Shown here in pieces: positions 46,703 to 57,505 of a DNA stretch of 64,000 bases (position 1 is its first letter; every line of letters begins with the position of its first letter). A model generated the notes under the pieces. It made no database searches. It worked only from the letters and a program-made list of their open reading frames with translations, and was not told the DNA's origin. Source of the stretch: Klebsiella sp. RIT-PI-d (lineage in GTDB: Bacteria > Pseudomonadota > Gammaproteobacteria > Enterobacterales > Enterobacteriaceae); NCBI RefSeq assembly GCF_001187865.1, contig NZ_LGIT01000003.1, forward strand, positions 248,001-312,000, in the 5' to 3' direction. The translations under genes and the position numbers were made by a program.

Positions 46703-47142
46703 TCGCCTTTTACGGTGTGGATATCCACACCGTGACACACCTCCGGCGGCGGCAGCTGCGTCGCCGCCGGCAGCTGGCATATCACGCCAAATTCCGCGCC
46801 GTCCATCACATGTGAATTGCCCAGTCCCCCCGCGATAAAATAGTCATACTGCCGGGTCGCGGTCTGAATGCGCAACTGTGCACGATGCATCCAGTCCATC
46901 GGTCCGAGCGGTAAATAGAACGCCCATTCGTGCTTTGCGGGAAAAGAAAAACGTCCGGCGCGGTCAGAGACGATGCGGGACGCCCCGGCATTGCTTTCAA
47001 GGGTAATACCAACTCCTGCCAGCGGTTGCCCGTGGCTGTCCAATACCTTGCCTTCCACTCGCGGCTGGTTCTGATAATGGGTGACGCACCCGTTTTGCAA
47101 TAACGCTATTAACACGATTGCCGGGGCAAAAGATTTCTTCAT
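46687..47142 (-). CDS. Putative lipoprotein with carboxypeptidase-regulatory-like domain
   Basis: Protein of 151 residues. A signal sequence (MKKSFAPAIVLIALLQNGC) ends in a cysteine, but the lipobox (LQNGC) is imperfect. The mature part has a carboxypeptidase-D regulatory-like beta sandwich (VEGKVLDSHGQPLAGVGITLES, then SDRAGRFSFPA). The C-terminal tail is proline-rich and overlaps the last 16 bases of dkgA on the other strand. It contains a perfect 22-base palindrome. Function unknown; possibly an envelope accessory protein. It lies between dkgA and ygiQ, where E. coli has yqhG/yqhH. Confidence 0.78.
   Translation of the reverse strand: MKKSFAPAIVLIALLQNGCVTHYQNQPRVEGKVLDSHGQPLAGVGITLESNAGASRIVSDRAGRFSFPAKHEWAFYLPLGPMDWMHRAQLRIQTATRQYDYFIAGGLGNSHVMDGAEFGVICQLPAATQLPPPEVCHGVDIHTVKGDQPPN
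46712..46733. promoter_or_regulatory. Perfect 22-base palindrome at the dkgA/lipoprotein junction
   Basis: An exact palindrome (ACGGTGTGGATATCCACACC plus GT) gives a 9-base stem with an ATAT loop. It lies ten bases after the dkgA stop and inside the last codons of the opposite gene. Probably a shared terminator-type hairpin; no T run follows. Confidence 0.55.
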
Positions 47143-47168
47143 TTTAGTGACCTTTTCCACGGCAAGTA

Positions 47169-49340
47169 TTAACGACCCGTTGATTTCACCCGCTTTTTGC
47201 TCGCGGCCAGCCCCTGCCGCTGATGGGCTACCGGCGTATGTTTTGTCAGCGCCGGACGCGTGTTGCGATTCTGCCGTCGCGCTTCACGCATCTCATCCAG
47301 GGTTGGCGCAGGCACCAGGCATTCACGCCGACCGCCAATTAAATGCTTCTTGCCCATGGTTTCCAGCGCCTGACGGATCAGCGGCCAGTTGGCCGGATCG
47401 TGATAGCGCAGCAGTGCTTTATGTAAACGACGCTGCTTATCTCCTTTTGGCACCACCACATCTTCACTTTTGTAATCGATTTTACCCAGCGGGTTCTTGC
47501 CGGTGTAATACATGGTGGTTGAGTTCGCCAGCGGCGATGGATAAAAGTTCTGCACCTGATCGAGACGGAAACGATGGCGCTTCAGCCACAGGGCGAGATT
47601 CACCATATCCTCATCCTCCGTGCCCGGATGCGCGGAAATGAAATACGGGATCAGGTACTGCTCTTTCCCGGCCTGTTTAGAGTACAGATCAAACAGCTCT
47701 TTAAAGCGATCGTAGCTGCCCATACCCGGCTTCAACATTTTCGACAGCGGACCCGCTTCGGTATGTTCCGGGGCGATCTTCAGATAGCCGCCAACGTGGT
47801 GCGTGGCCAGTTCCTTAATGTAGCGCGGATCGGCAACGGCCAGATCGTAACGCACGCCAGAGGCGATGAGGATCTTCTTCACGCCTTTGAGATCGCGCGC
47901 GCGACGATACAGATCGATGGTCGGCTGATGATTGGTGTCCATATGCGGGCAGATCTCAGGATAGACACACGACAGGCGGCGGCAGGTTTGCTCGGCACGT
48001 GGCGACGTACAGCGCAGCATATACATGTTAGCCGTTGGCCCACCCAGATCGGAGATCACGCCGGTAAAGCCCGGCACCGAGTCACGAATGGCCTCGATTT
48101 CATTGATGATCGAGTCTTGTGATCGGCTCTGAATAATACGCCCTTCATGCTCGGTAATAGAGCAGAAGGAGCAGCCGCCAAAACAGCCACGCATAATGTT
48201 GATCGAAAAGCGGATCATCTCATAGGCTGGAATGCGGCTGTTACCGTATGCGGGATGCGGTACGCGCTGGTAAGGCAGGGCAAACACGCTATCCATCTCT
48301 TCCGTGGAGAGCGGAATAGCCGGGGGGTTGATCCACAGGTAGCGATCGCCATGTTTTTGCATCAATGCGCGCGCGCAGCCGGGGTTAGTTTCATGGTGCA
48401 GAATACGCGAGGCATGTGCATACAGTACTTTGTCACTCTTCACCTTTTCAAACGAAGGCAATAGCACATAGGTTTTTTCCCACGGCTTCGGGCGCGGCGG
48501 CTGTACGGTGACGGTTTTTGCTTGCTGCTTTTTCGGCGCAACCGGCTTGTTATCCGCACACGGCAGATCGTCGCCGTACGGATGCGGGATAGGGTCAATT
48601 TTACCCGGCGTGTCGAGGCGCGTGGAATCTACGCCGCTCCAGCCCGGCAGCGCTTCTTTAACAATAATCGCGGTATTACGCACATCGCGGATCTGGCTAA
48701 TCGGTTCGCCCATTGCCAGGCGGTGCGCCACTTCCACCAACGGACGCTCGCCGTTACCAAACATCAGCATATCGGCTTTGGAATCCACCAGCACCGAACG
48801 ACGTACGGTATCTGACCAGTAGTCGTAATGCGCGGTGCGGCGCAGGCTGGCTTCGATACCGCCGAGGATCACCGGCACATCTTTCCATGCCTCCTTGCAG
48901 CGTTGGGTATAAGCCAGGGTAGCGCGATCCGGGCGCTTGCCTGCTACGTTATCCGGCGTGTAGGCATCATCATGACGCAGCTTACGATCCGCCGTATAGC
49001 GGTTGATCATTGAGTCCATATTCCCTGCCGTCACGCCAAAAAAGATATTCGGCTTGCCGAGGCGCATGAAATCATCTTTGCTGTTCCAGTCCGGCTGGGC
49101 GATGATCCCGACCCGAAAACCCTGGGCTTCGAGCATACGTCCACATATTGCCATGCCAAAGCTTGGATGATCGACATAGGCGTCGCCGGTGACCAGAATA
49201 ATATCGCAGCTATCCCAGCCAAGTTGATCCATCTCTTCACGTGACATTGGCAAAAATGGCGCCGGGCCAAAGCAGGCCGCCCAGTATTGCGGCCACGAGA
49301 AAAGGTCACGATCCGGCTGGATCAGGGAGATAGCGCTCAT
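47169..49340 (-). CDS. ygiQ: YgiQ, radical SAM superfamily protein (UPF0313)
   Basis: Protein of 723 residues. An N-terminal UPF0313 domain ([32 protein letters not shown]) precedes a radical SAM core with the cluster motif C-x3-C-x2-C in [15 protein letters not shown] and a C-terminal region rich in basic residues. E. coli YgiQ is similar (739). Substrate and reaction are unknown. In the minus-strand direction it is followed closely by the putative lipoprotein gene. Confidence 0.94.
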   Translation of the reverse strand: MSAISLIQPDRDLFSWPQYWAACFGPAPFLPMSREEMDQLGWDSCDIILVTGDAYVDHPSFGMAICGRMLEAQGFRVGIIAQPDWNSKDDFMRLGKPNIFFGVTAGNMDSMINRYTADRKLRHDDAYTPDNVAGKRPDRATLAYTQRCKEAWKDVPVILGGIEASLRRTAHYDYWSDTVRRSVLVDSKADMLMFGNGERPLVEVAHRLAMGEPISQIRDVRNTAIIVKEALPGWSGVDSTRLDTPGKIDPIPHPYGDDLPCADNKPVAPKKQQAKTVTVQPPRPKPWEKTYVLLPSFEKVKSDKVLYAHASRILHHETNPGCARALMQKHGDRYLWINPPAIPLSTEEMDSVFALPYQRVPHPAYGNSRIPAYEMIRFSINIMRGCFGGCSFCSITEHEGRIIQSRSQDSIINEIEAIRDSVPGFTGVISDLGGPTANMYMLRCTSPRAEQTCRRLSCVYPEICPHMDTNHQPTIDLYRRARDLKGVKKILIASGVRYDLAVADPRYIKELATHHVGGYLKIAPEHTEAGPLSKMLKPGMGSYDRFKELFDLYSKQAGKEQYLIPYFISAHPGTEDEDMVNLALWLKRHRFRLDQVQNFYPSPLANSTTMYYTGKNPLGKIDYKSEDVVVPKGDKQRRLHKALLRYHDPANWPLIRQALETMGKKHLIGGRRECLVPAPTLDEMREARRQNRNTRPALTKHTPVAHQRQGLAASKKRVKSTGR

Positions 49341-49472
49341 AATGCTTCCGGGGAAAAAATAATCAAAGGGCGTGGATTATACGCCGAATATCACCGATAA
49401 ATGAAGGGACATTTTTGCTATGGCTTGCGGGATGCGGCGTGAGCGCCTGTACAAACAGGCGCCGGCAAACTG

Positions 49473-50885
49473 TCAGGGGGCCGGATTTACCAGCAGCTGG
49501 CCCATCGATCCCCGATCGGCCATTTCCAGGGTCTGACTGGCGAACTGGAACGGGAAGTGTGCCCATGAAGGCTGTGCAAAATAGACCAGCAGCTCGACCT
49601 GACCATCGACCCAGACGGTATCTTTCCAGCCCCGGTCTTCCGGGAACGGCATCGCCCCGTTGACGTTGCGGATCTGAAACATCACGCCTTCAATATGGAA
49701 CGACTGCGGCGCATCCGCGCGAACCGTCCAGCGCTCCCAGGTTCCCTGCTGAGCCGTGATATCCATTCGCTGCGGGTCCCAAAGTTGACCGTTAATACCC
49801 GGATCGTCACCAAGGCTGATATCACGACTGCGCACCGCCGCACCGTTGATAAGTTCTGCCGACAGCAGGCGCTGCGGCAGGCTGTCGGTGACCAGCGGCA
49901 GTAGCCCGGTCGGGCGTAGGGTCAGCACCAGGGTCGAAATCAGAATACTCGACGGTTCAAAGAAGCCGCGAATACGATCCATAATGCCGGCGGCCTCGCC
50001 GCAGGTGATCGAGACTTCATCGCCATTGGTCATATCGACCAGGATCTCCCGACGCTCGCCAGGCGCCAGCGAAAGCTGTTTAAGCGACACCGGAGCGGGT
50101 AAGAAACCCTGGTCACCAGAGATAACGTGGATGGCGCGCCCATCGCTCATTTGCAGCTGATAGCGGCGGGCGTTTGACGCGTTTAATAAACGCAGGCGCA
50201 CCCAGCCGCGTGAAACTTCAACGTACGGGCTTTGCGCCCCGTTAACCACCAGAGTGTCACCGACAAACCCACCGCTGCCCGGCTCGCTGTACTCCAGAGA
50301 ACCGAAGTTATCCAGGCGTTTATCCTGAATGATGACAGGGAAATCGTCCACGCCGTAGTGGCTCGGGATCGGCAGCGACTTGCTGATTTCATCTTCCACC
50401 AGCCACATTCCGGCCAGCCCCTGATACACCTGCTCAGCCATCCGGTTCGGCGTGTTGGCGTGATACCACAGCGTCGCCGCGCTCTGACGAATCGGCAAAC
50501 CCGGTGCCCAGTCCGCATTCGGCGACATCATGCGCGCCGCGCCGCCGATGAGCGGTCCCGGCACCTGCAAACCGCCAATCGTCATCGCGACATTCTCAGT
50601 CATGCGATTGCTGTAAATGAGCTTAACGTCATCACCGCGCCAGACGCGAATAGTGGGCCCAAGATAACGTCCGTTAATCCCCCAGACCGCAGCCCGGGTC
50701 CCCGGAGTGAAAGACCAGTGTGAACGCTGGAGCGTCAAAAAGATCGGCTGTCCGCGACGGGACTCCAGCAACGGCGGCACCGGCAGTGCCTGTTGCTGTC
50801 CGGCAGCGTTTGCCCTCAGCGGCACCGCACCGGCGCACAGCGCCAACCCTGATGCCTGAACAAACTGACGCCGACTGAGTGACAT
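49473..50885 (-). CDS. ftsP: FtsP (SufI), divisome-stabilising periplasmic protein
   Basis: Periplasmic protein of 470 residues exported by the Tat pathway (twin-arginine signal SRRQFVQAS, cleavage after RANA). It has the three cupredoxin domains of multicopper oxidases but lacks their copper ligands, as in E. coli FtsP/SufI. It protects the division ring under stress and is a classic Tat substrate. It lies downstream of plsC in the same direction, the conserved enterobacterial order. Confidence 0.96.
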   Translation of the reverse strand: MSLSRRQFVQASGLALCAGAVPLRANAAGQQQALPVPPLLESRRGQPIFLTLQRSHWSFTPGTRAAVWGINGRYLGPTIRVWRGDDVKLIYSNRMTENVAMTIGGLQVPGPLIGGAARMMSPNADWAPGLPIRQSAATLWYHANTPNRMAEQVYQGLAGMWLVEDEISKSLPIPSHYGVDDFPVIIQDKRLDNFGSLEYSEPGSGGFVGDTLVVNGAQSPYVEVSRGWVRLRLLNASNARRYQLQMSDGRAIHVISGDQGFLPAPVSLKQLSLAPGERREILVDMTNGDEVSITCGEAAGIMDRIRGFFEPSSILISTLVLTLRPTGLLPLVTDSLPQRLLSAELINGAAVRSRDISLGDDPGINGQLWDPQRMDITAQQGTWERWTVRADAPQSFHIEGVMFQIRNVNGAMPFPEDRGWKDTVWVDGQVELLVYFAQPSWAHFPFQFASQTLEMADRGSMGQLLVNPAP

Positions 50886-50945
50886 ATATGCTCCATAAAA
50901 ACAAAAAATAAGAAAAAAGGGCCGTTATCCGGCTGGCAAAACGGA

Positions 50946-51683
50946 TTACTGCTTCTGTGCGGCTTCGCGCTCTGCCACTTCCCGATCCAGCTCTTCAATT
51001 TTGGTCGCCATAATTTCACGGCAGTGAGCGGCCAGCTCGCGTACCTGATCTTTTCCCCAGCCGCTGGTATCAATCGGCGGCAGCATTTCAACGATCGCCC
51101 ACCCGTTATTCAGTCGATTGAGTTTGATTTTATTCGACGTCGTGGATACGCAAACCGGGATCACCGGCACACCCGCGGCAATGGCCGCATGGAACGCGCC
51201 CGTCTTGAAGGGAAGCAGTCCGCGCCCCCGGCTGCGGGTACCTTCCGGGAACATCCAGATAGAGATACGACGCTTTTTGAACTGATCTACCAACGCAGCG
51301 ATGGTGCTGTGGGCGCGAGAGCGGTTATCACGGTCAATCAGCAGGTTGCCGGTCAGCCAGTAAAGCAGGCCAAAGAACGGAACCCAGATAAGACTTTTTT
51401 TACCCACGGTGACAGTCGGTGGCTGAACAATGCTGGATGCCGTGACCATGTCATAGTTGTTCTGGTGGTTAGCAATATAAATTGCATTGCCATAGCTTGC
51501 CGCATCTGCCGGACGGCGAAGCTCGACTTTCAGGCCAAATAGCGGTGCAAGACGTCCGAACAAGCGACCAAAAGTGGAAACGTGTTTCGGATTACGAGGA
51601 CTGAACAGACAGTAAATACAGCCAAATACGCATACCAGGATGCTGTAGATGACCACAATAATTAAACGAAAAATTGCAAGCAT
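50946..51683 (-). CDS. plsC: 1-acyl-sn-glycerol-3-phosphate acyltransferase
   Basis: Inner-membrane enzyme of 245 residues. It adds the second acyl chain to lysophosphatidic acid, making phosphatidic acid, the precursor of all phospholipids. The acyltransferase H-x4-D motif (NHQNNYD), the FPEGTRS motif and the PVIPV segment are present after an N-terminal hydrophobic helix. The ATG at 51683 matches the start and length of E. coli PlsC. It sits between parC and ftsP, in the same orientation. Confidence 0.97.
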   Translation of the reverse strand: MLAIFRLIIVVIYSILVCVFGCIYCLFSPRNPKHVSTFGRLFGRLAPLFGLKVELRRPADAASYGNAIYIANHQNNYDMVTASSIVQPPTVTVGKKSLIWVPFFGLLYWLTGNLLIDRDNRSRAHSTIAALVDQFKKRRISIWMFPEGTRSRGRGLLPFKTGAFHAAIAAGVPVIPVCVSTTSNKIKLNRLNNGWAIVEMLPPIDTSGWGKDQVRELAAHCREIMATKIEELDREVAEREAAQKQ

Positions 51684-51821
51684 AGCTACCTCTGACACCC
51701 GTTTCGCTTAGAATTTTACGTTACCATTATGCGAAACAGCGTGTGGTGAATTGCGGATCCCCGGAAGGGGTATTGTTAATCGCAACGCGTGATTTAACAA
51801 CGACTTTACAGCTTTTTTTAG

Positions 51822-51858
51822 CTGCATCCCCTTCCGTTAGCGGAAGGGGAAATGCAGA
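51822..51858. promoter_or_regulatory. Long hairpin between parC and plsC
   Basis: A 9-base stem (51828-51836 with 51841-51849, loop TTAG) extends, after a two-base bulge, by another six pairs (CTGCAT with ATGCAG). There is no T run after it on the parC strand. It might end parC transcripts partially or protect the mRNA. Confidence 0.55.
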
Positions 51859-51859
51859 G

Positions 51860-54118
51860 TTACTCTTCGCTATCGCCAGCGCTTGCCCGGTGCGGAGAGT
51901 CGATTTCCACACGGTCAATTTTCTGCAAACCGCGCATCAACGAACCACGACGCCCGCGCTCGCCGACCACTTTTTGCAGCTCTTCTGGCCGCAGCTTGAT
52001 TTTACGCTTGCCCACGTGCAGGGTTAGCGTGCTTTGCGGTGGCAAAATGAAGAGATGCGCCAGGCCATCTGTACCGGCAGCGGCTTCTGCGGAAGGAATA
52101 CTGATAATCTTGTTGCCCTTCCCTTTCGACAGCTGCGGCAGGTCGCTCACCGGGAACATCAGCATTCGCCCGGCCTGGGTGATGGCCAGCAGCATATCGG
52201 ATTCGTTTTCAACAATCAGCGGCGGCAGAACGCGGGCGTTCTCCGGCAGCGTGATCAGCGTTTTACCCGCGCGATTACGCGAGATCAAATCGTTAAAGGT
52301 ACAGACAAAGCCGTAGCCCGCATCTGAGGCCATCAGCAATTTCTGCTCATCACCGGTCATCAGCATGTGTTCAACGGTCGCGCCCGGCGGCAGGGTCAGT
52401 TTACCGGTTAACGGCTCGCCCTGACCGCGCGCGGATGGCAGCGTGATAGGATCGATGGCGTAGCTGCGCCCGGTGGTATCAATAAAGACAACCGGCTGAT
52501 TACTCTTGCCTTTGACCGACGCTTTCCAGCTATCTCCGGCTTTATAATTAAGCCCCGGCGCGTCGATATCGTGACCTTTCGCGCTGCGTACCCAGCCCAT
52601 CTGCGACAGAACAATAGTCACCGGTTCAGACGGCAGCATATCGTGTTCGCTCATGGCTTTGGCTTCTTCGCGCTCCTGCAGCGGCGAACGACGTTCGTCA
52701 CCAAAGGCTTCTGCATCTGCCTGAAGCTCTTTCTTCAGCAGAGTATTCATTTTGCGCTCGGAAGCCAGAATACCCTGGAGCTGATCGCGCTCTTTTTCCA
52801 GCTCGTTCTGCTCGCCGCGGATTTTAACTTCTTCCAGTTTGGCGAGGTGGCGCAATTTGAGTTCAAGGATGGCTTCAGCCTGGGTTTCACTGATGTCAAA
52901 ACGCGACATCAGCGCCGGTTTCGGCTCATCTTCACGGCGGATGATCTCAATCACTTCGTCAATGTTGAGAAACGCCACCAGCAAACCTTCGAGGATATGC
53001 AGGCGTTTAAGCACTTTCTCAAGACGATAATTAAGACGACGGCGTACGGTATCGCGACGGAATACCAGCCATTCACTTAAAATCTCCAGCAGATTTTTTA
53101 CTGCCGGACGACCATCAAGGCCGATCATGTTCAGGTTAATGCGATAGCTTTTTTCCAGATCGGTGGTGGCGAACAGATGATTCATCACCTGGTCCATATC
53201 CACCCGATTTGAACGCGGAACAATCACCAGGCGCGTCGGGTTTTCGTGATCTGACTCGTCGCGCAGATCGTCAACCATCGGCAGCTTTTTATTGCGCATT
53301 TGCGCGGCAATCTGCTCCAGCACGCGCGCGCCGGAAGTCTGGTGCGGCAGGGCCGTAATCACCACTGCACCGTCTTCTTTTTTCCACACCGCGCGCATAC
53401 GCACCGAGCCGCGCCCGTTTTCGTAGATTTTACGAATTTCAGCGCGGGAGGTGATGATTTCTGCCTCGGTGGGATAGTCCGGCCCCTGGACTATATCCAG
53501 CAGTTCGCCCAGCGTGGTTTTCGGCTGCTCAATAAGCGTAATGGCCGCTTTTGCCACTTCACGCAGGTTATGTGGCGGAATATCTGTCGCCATCCCGACG
53601 GCAATACCGGTGGTGCCGTTGAGCAGGATATTGGGCAGACGCGCAGGCAGCATTTTCGGCTCCTGCATCGTGCCGTCAAAGTTCGGCACCCAGTCCGCCG
53701 TCCCCTGCCCCAGCTCGCTAAGTAGCAGCTCGGCATATTTCGACAGGCGCGATTCGGTGTAACGCATCGCGGCGAAAGATTTCGGATCGTCCGGTGCGCC
53801 CCAGTTCCCCTGCCCGTCGACCAGCGGGTAGCGATAGGAGAACGGCTGCGCCATAAGCACCATCGCCTCATAACACGCGCTATCGCCGTGCGGATGATAC
53901 TTACCGAGCACATCACCGACGGTACGGGCGGATTTTTTAAACTTCGCGCTGGCATTCAACCCCAGCTCAGACATTGCATACACAATGCGCCGCTGTACGG
54001 GCTTCAGACCATCGCCGATAAACGGCAGTGCCCGATCCATGATGACGTACATGGAGTAGTTCAGATAGGCGTTTTCTGTGAATTCATGTAGCGCAAGGCG
54101 CTCTGCCATATCGCTCAT
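51860..54118 (-). CDS. parC: DNA topoisomerase IV subunit A
   Basis: Breakage-reunion subunit of topoisomerase IV, 752 residues, which decatenates replicated chromosomes together with ParE. The catalytic Tyr is residue 120 (AAMRYTESR). The quinolone-resistance region keeps the wild-type residues Ser80 and Glu84 ([10 protein letters not shown]). The C-terminal beta-pinwheel domain with DNA-wrapping repeats ([24 protein letters not shown]) follows. Length equals E. coli ParC (752). Confidence 0.98.
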   Translation of the reverse strand: MSDMAERLALHEFTENAYLNYSMYVIMDRALPFIGDGLKPVQRRIVYAMSELGLNASAKFKKSARTVGDVLGKYHPHGDSACYEAMVLMAQPFSYRYPLVDGQGNWGAPDDPKSFAAMRYTESRLSKYAELLLSELGQGTADWVPNFDGTMQEPKMLPARLPNILLNGTTGIAVGMATDIPPHNLREVAKAAITLIEQPKTTLGELLDIVQGPDYPTEAEIITSRAEIRKIYENGRGSVRMRAVWKKEDGAVVITALPHQTSGARVLEQIAAQMRNKKLPMVDDLRDESDHENPTRLVIVPRSNRVDMDQVMNHLFATTDLEKSYRINLNMIGLDGRPAVKNLLEILSEWLVFRRDTVRRRLNYRLEKVLKRLHILEGLLVAFLNIDEVIEIIRREDEPKPALMSRFDISETQAEAILELKLRHLAKLEEVKIRGEQNELEKERDQLQGILASERKMNTLLKKELQADAEAFGDERRSPLQEREEAKAMSEHDMLPSEPVTIVLSQMGWVRSAKGHDIDAPGLNYKAGDSWKASVKGKSNQPVVFIDTTGRSYAIDPITLPSARGQGEPLTGKLTLPPGATVEHMLMTGDEQKLLMASDAGYGFVCTFNDLISRNRAGKTLITLPENARVLPPLIVENESDMLLAITQAGRMLMFPVSDLPQLSKGKGNKIISIPSAEAAAGTDGLAHLFILPPQSTLTLHVGKRKIKLRPEELQKVVGERGRRGSLMRGLQKIDRVEIDSPHRASAGDSEE

Positions 54119-54200
54119 TAATTGTGATTCCTCAACTTACACCCGACTATTGATGGGCAATATTGCCGCAGATACTACCCTATCTGCTGCGTTGAGTCAC

Positions 54201-54227
54201 AAAGAAAAAGGGCCGGAGAACCGGCCC
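54201..54227 (-). terminator. Terminator of ygiW
   Basis: Perfect GGGCCGG/CCGGCCC stem (54210-54216 with 54221-54227), four-base loop, followed on the minus strand by TTTTTCTTT. It starts ten bases after the ygiW stop codon and separates it from parC. Confidence 0.9.
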
Positions 54228-54236
54228 GAAGAGGAA

Positions 54237-54635
54237 TTATTTGGTGACTTTATTGATGCGTTTCACGTCAATCTCAACGGAGTTGCGGCCCTTGTCCACT
54301 TCCCCCTGAATTTCAACCACATCCTGTGGCGTAATAGTGGCGCCGTTCCAGCGTTTATTGTCGATATCGACATTAATCGTTCCGGATGCATCTTTAAACA
54401 GATACAGCTCGTCAGAGACGCGCTCGACGATATTACCGCGCAGCGTCACCGGGGCATCATCGTTCAGCTTTTTAGCATTTTCGACGCTGACCGCGCTGCT
54501 GTTAGGGCCGTTGAATCCACCGTTTTGCGTCGCGTTCTGCGTAGTCCCCGGTCCGTTGAACCCACCCTGATCGGCAGCGAACGCCGGAGCAGCGCACAGC
54601 GCCAGGATAGCCGTCATTGCAGCAAATTTTTTCAT
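54237..54635 (-). CDS. ygiW: YgiW, periplasmic OB-fold (BOF) stress protein
   Basis: Periplasmic protein of 132 residues with a signal peptide ending at AFAA and a BOF (bacterial OB-fold) domain (VTLRGNIVERVSDELYLFKD, then INVDIDNKRWNGATI). E. coli YgiW is linked to hydrogen peroxide, cadmium and acid stress; the Salmonella orthologue VisP is a virulence-related protein that binds peptidoglycan. An extra GGFNGPG / GGFNGPN duplication precedes the OB fold. It is divergent from qseBC and shares a PmrA-type box with it. Confidence 0.94.
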   Translation of the reverse strand: MKKFAAMTAILALCAAPAFAADQGGFNGPGTTQNATQNGGFNGPNSSAVSVENAKKLNDDAPVTLRGNIVERVSDELYLFKDASGTINVDIDNKRWNGATITPQDVVEIQGEVDKGRNSVEIDVKRINKVTK

Positions 54636-54683
54636 GTGATTCTCTCCCTTAAGTTTATTTCATCTTCATTAAACAGTGTAATA

Positions 54684-54715
54684 CTTAACAACTTCTTAAG
54701 CGGATGAAATATAAT
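54684..54715 (+). promoter_or_regulatory. PmrA/QseB-type box and promoter between ygiW and qseB
   Basis: CTTAAC-N5-CTTAAG (54684-54689 and 54695-54700) fits the YTTAAB-N5-YTTAAB PmrA box and overlaps the -35 zone of a promoter with a perfect TATAAT at 54710-54715. A further CTTAAG is at 54648-54653 on the ygiW side. Control by PmrA and QseB is known in related species. Confidence 0.75.
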
Positions 54716-54775
54716 TTGCCGTTCAGGATGAGAACGTCTGATGATACAGACGCAGAGTTTAACAAGGAGTGTCTG

Positions 54776-55435
54776 ATGCGTATTTTGCTGATAGAAGATG
54801 ACAAACTGATCGGCGATGGTTTAAAAGCCGGGCTGACGCGGATGGGATTTACCCTGGACTGGTTTACCGGCGGTGAAGAGGGTCGATCGGCGGTGTACAG
54901 CGCGCCCTATGATGCCGTTATTCTCGATCTCACCCTGCCCGGCATTGACGGACTGGAGATCCTGCGCGAATGGCGTGAGAAACAGCACGGTGAGCCGGTA
55001 CTTATTCTTACTGCCCGCGATGCGCTGGCACAGCGGATAGAAGGGCTGCGTCTTGGCGCGGATGACTACCTGTGTAAACCTTTTGCCTTAATCGAAGTGG
55101 CCGCCCGCCTTGAGGCGCTGATCCGCCGCGCTCACGGAAAATCCATCAGCATGCTGGTCCACGGCGATGTCACTCTCGACCCCGGTAGCCTGGTGGCAAC
55201 GCTTGCCGGTGAATCACTCGCCCTCAAGCCAAAAGAGTTTGCGCTGCTGGAGTTATTAATGCGCAATATCGGCCGGGTGCTGCCGCGCAAGCTTATCGAA
55301 GAAAAACTCTATTCATGGGACGATGAAGTCTCGAGCAATGCCGTTGAAGTGCATGTCCACCATTTGCGGCGCAAGCTTGGCAGCGACTTTATCCGAACCG
55401 TTCACGGTATTGGCTACACATTAGGTGATGCATGA
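54776..55435 (+). CDS. qseB: QseB, response regulator
   Basis: OmpR-family regulator of 219 residues, partner of QseC in the quorum-sensing and catecholamine response. The receiver phosphoacceptor Asp is in VILDLTLPG and the switch Lys in YLCKPFA. The winged helix follows ([14 protein letters not shown], then [13 protein letters not shown]). The ATG at 54776 (AAGGAG upstream) matches E. coli QseB; the longer open frame upstream is not used. It overlaps qseC by four bases (ATGA). Confidence 0.95.
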   Translation: MRILLIEDDKLIGDGLKAGLTRMGFTLDWFTGGEEGRSAVYSAPYDAVILDLTLPGIDGLEILREWREKQHGEPVLILTARDALAQRIEGLRLGADDYLCKPFALIEVAARLEALIRRAHGKSISMLVHGDVTLDPGSLVATLAGESLALKPKEFALLELLMRNIGRVLPRKLIEEKLYSWDDEVSSNAVEVHVHHLRRKLGSDFIRTVHGIGYTLGDA

Positions 55436-56781
55436 TATTTACCCAGCGCCTGAGCCTGCGTCTCAGGCTGACTCTGCTGTTTTTACTGCTGGCAGTGACC
55501 GCCTGGCTTTGTGCCAGCGTGGTGGCCTGGCATCAAACCATCAAGCAACTCAACACTCTATTTGATACCCAGCAATTGCAGTTTGCCCGACGCATCAGCG
55601 CCATGGATTTCAACGAGATCCGCTCGCCGCAGCCGCCGTTAGTGGCCTCGCGAAAAGTCAAAAATGGCCACTATGACGATGATGTCATGGCTTTCACCAT
55701 CTATACCGCGGAAGGGGCAATGGTGCTCCACGACGGCGAAAACGGTCGCGATATTCCGTTTACCTATCATCAGGACGGCTTTGAAGACGGTTATCTGACC
55801 ACCGATGACGATACGTGGCGTTTTCTTTGGCTGACCACCCCGGATAAACGTTACCGCATTGTAGTGGGCCAGGAGTGGGAGTATCGCGAGGAGATGGCGT
55901 TAAAAATCATTACCTCACAGTTGACCCCGTGGCTGGTCGCGCTTCCGCTGATGCTGTTGCTGCTGGTGGTATTATTAAGCCGCGAACTGCGACCGTTAAA
56001 AAAGCTCACGCATACCCTGCGTCGCCGCGCGCCGGAGACGGCAGATTCGCTGGATATCAAAGGCGTTCCCAGCGAAGTGCGCCCGCTGGTCGATGCGCTC
56101 AACCATCTGTTTTCACGCACTCATGAGATGATGATCCGCGAGCGTCAATTCACTTCCGATGCCGCCCATGAACTGCGCAGCCCGCTGACCGCGCTAAAAG
56201 TACAAACCGACGTCGCGCAACTGGCTAAAGACGATCCGCAAATGCGGGAAAAAGCCCTGCTGCAACTGCATGTGGGCATCGACCGTGCTACCCGGCTTGT
56301 TGACCAGCTTCTTACCCTCTCAAGACTGGATTCGCTGGCCAATCTCGACGACGTACAGTCGTTATCCATGGCAGATCTGCTGCAATCTGCCGTGATGGAT
56401 ATTTATCATCCGGCGCATCAGGCGGGCGTCGAGGTCAGGCTGCATCGTGATGCCGATAACGTTACCTTCGTTGGTCAGCCGCTTCTGTTGAGCCTGCTGG
56501 TGCGTAACCTGCTTGATAACGCGGTCCGTTACAGCCCGCCAGGCAGCCAGGTTGATATCACATTGTGCAGCCGCAGTTTTACGATACGGGATAACGGCCC
56601 GGGCGTTGATGACGCGACGCTGGCACGCCTCGGCGAGCGCTTTTACCGTCCGCCCGGTCAGGATCAGCCGGGAAGCGGACTGGGGCTGTCAATCGTCCAG
56701 CGTATTGCTACATTGCATCAGATGTCCGTGGCTTTTGATCATGCCTCAGATGGCGGCTTTAAGGTTCAGATCGGCTGGTAA
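55432..56781 (+). CDS. qseC: QseC, sensor histidine kinase
   Basis: Inner-membrane sensor kinase of 449 residues. Two transmembrane helices (about 10-32 and 160-182) flank a periplasmic sensor domain. HisKA (H box DAAHELRSP, phosphoacceptor His about residue 246), N box ([13 protein letters not shown]) and G box ([12 protein letters not shown]) are complete. E. coli QseC senses autoinducer-3, adrenaline and noradrenaline and signals to QseB. Coupled to qseB by the ATGA overlap. Confidence 0.95.
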   Translation: MIFTQRLSLRLRLTLLFLLLAVTAWLCASVVAWHQTIKQLNTLFDTQQLQFARRISAMDFNEIRSPQPPLVASRKVKNGHYDDDVMAFTIYTAEGAMVLHDGENGRDIPFTYHQDGFEDGYLTTDDDTWRFLWLTTPDKRYRIVVGQEWEYREEMALKIITSQLTPWLVALPLMLLLLVVLLSRELRPLKKLTHTLRRRAPETADSLDIKGVPSEVRPLVDALNHLFSRTHEMMIRERQFTSDAAHELRSPLTALKVQTDVAQLAKDDPQMREKALLQLHVGIDRATRLVDQLLTLSRLDSLANLDDVQSLSMADLLQSAVMDIYHPAHQAGVEVRLHRDADNVTFVGQPLLLSLLVRNLLDNAVRYSPPGSQVDITLCSRSFTIRDNGPGVDDATLARLGERFYRPPGQDQPGSGLGLSIVQRIATLHQMSVAFDHASDGGFKVQIGW

Positions 56782-56887
56782 CGACATTATTGCGTTTTTA
56801 GCAAAAGTCTTTGCACATTTTGCTAATTTTATTGCCCTGTCTGCTGGCGTAATATACCGGGCAAATGCAATTTACCAGGAACCTATA

Positions 56888-57469
56888 ATGAGTAACATTC
56901 TGATTATTAACGGCGCGAAAAAATTCGCCCATTCTAACGGCCAGTTAAATGACACCATGACCGATGTCGCACAAAGCTATCTGCGCGATGCGGGCCATGC
57001 GGTACGTGTTGTTCGCGCAGAGGATGACTACGACGTGAAAGAGGAAGTGCAAAACTTCCTGTGGGCCGACACGATTATCTGGCAAATGCCGGGCTGGTGG
57101 ATGGGCGCACCGTGGACGGTGAAGAAATATATCGATGATGTTTTTACGGAAGGACACGGTTCGCTGTACGCCAGCGATGGTCGCACCCGTTCTGACGCCA
57201 GTAAAAAATATGGTTCCGGCGGTCTGCTGCACGGTAAAAAATACATGCTTTCCCTGACCTGGAACGCTCCGATGGAGGCATTCACCGATCCAGAACAGTT
57301 TTTCCACGGCGTCGGGGTGGACGGCGTTTATCTGTCGTTCCATAAAGCCAACCAGTTCCTGGCCCTCGAGCCGTTGCCCACCTTTATTGCTAACGACGTG
57401 ATAAAACTTCCCGATGTTCCTCGCGATATTGCAGAATATCGCAAGCATCTGGCGGCAATTTTTGGTTAA
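56888..57469 (+). CDS. mdaB: MdaB, NADPH quinone reductase
   Basis: Flavodoxin-like NADPH:quinone oxidoreductase of 193 residues (modulator of drug activity B). The flavin-binding N terminus (NILIINGAKKFAHSNGQLND) and the WQMPGWWMGAPWTVKKY segment are conserved. The open frame extends far upstream through qseC, but the ATG at 56888 is the family start with AGGAACC before it. It lies in front of ygiN, a quinol monooxygenase, and the two are thought to form a quinone redox cycle. Confidence 0.96.
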   Translation: MSNILIINGAKKFAHSNGQLNDTMTDVAQSYLRDAGHAVRVVRAEDDYDVKEEVQNFLWADTIIWQMPGWWMGAPWTVKKYIDDVFTEGHGSLYASDGRTRSDASKKYGSGGLLHGKKYMLSLTWNAPMEAFTDPEQFFHGVGVDGVYLSFHKANQFLALEPLPTFIANDVIKLPDVPRDIAEYRKHLAAIFG

Positions 57470-57505
57470 ATGTGAGGATTAATTGCACAAGGAGTTGAGT
57501 ACATC

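Noticed and set aside
51860..54118. Quinolone-resistance mutations in parC
   Set aside because: Ser80 and Glu84 are both wild type.
56513..56887. Long N-terminal extension of mdaB in the open frame
   Set aside because: It overlaps qseC in another frame and lacks similarity; the ATG at 56888 gives the exact family length.
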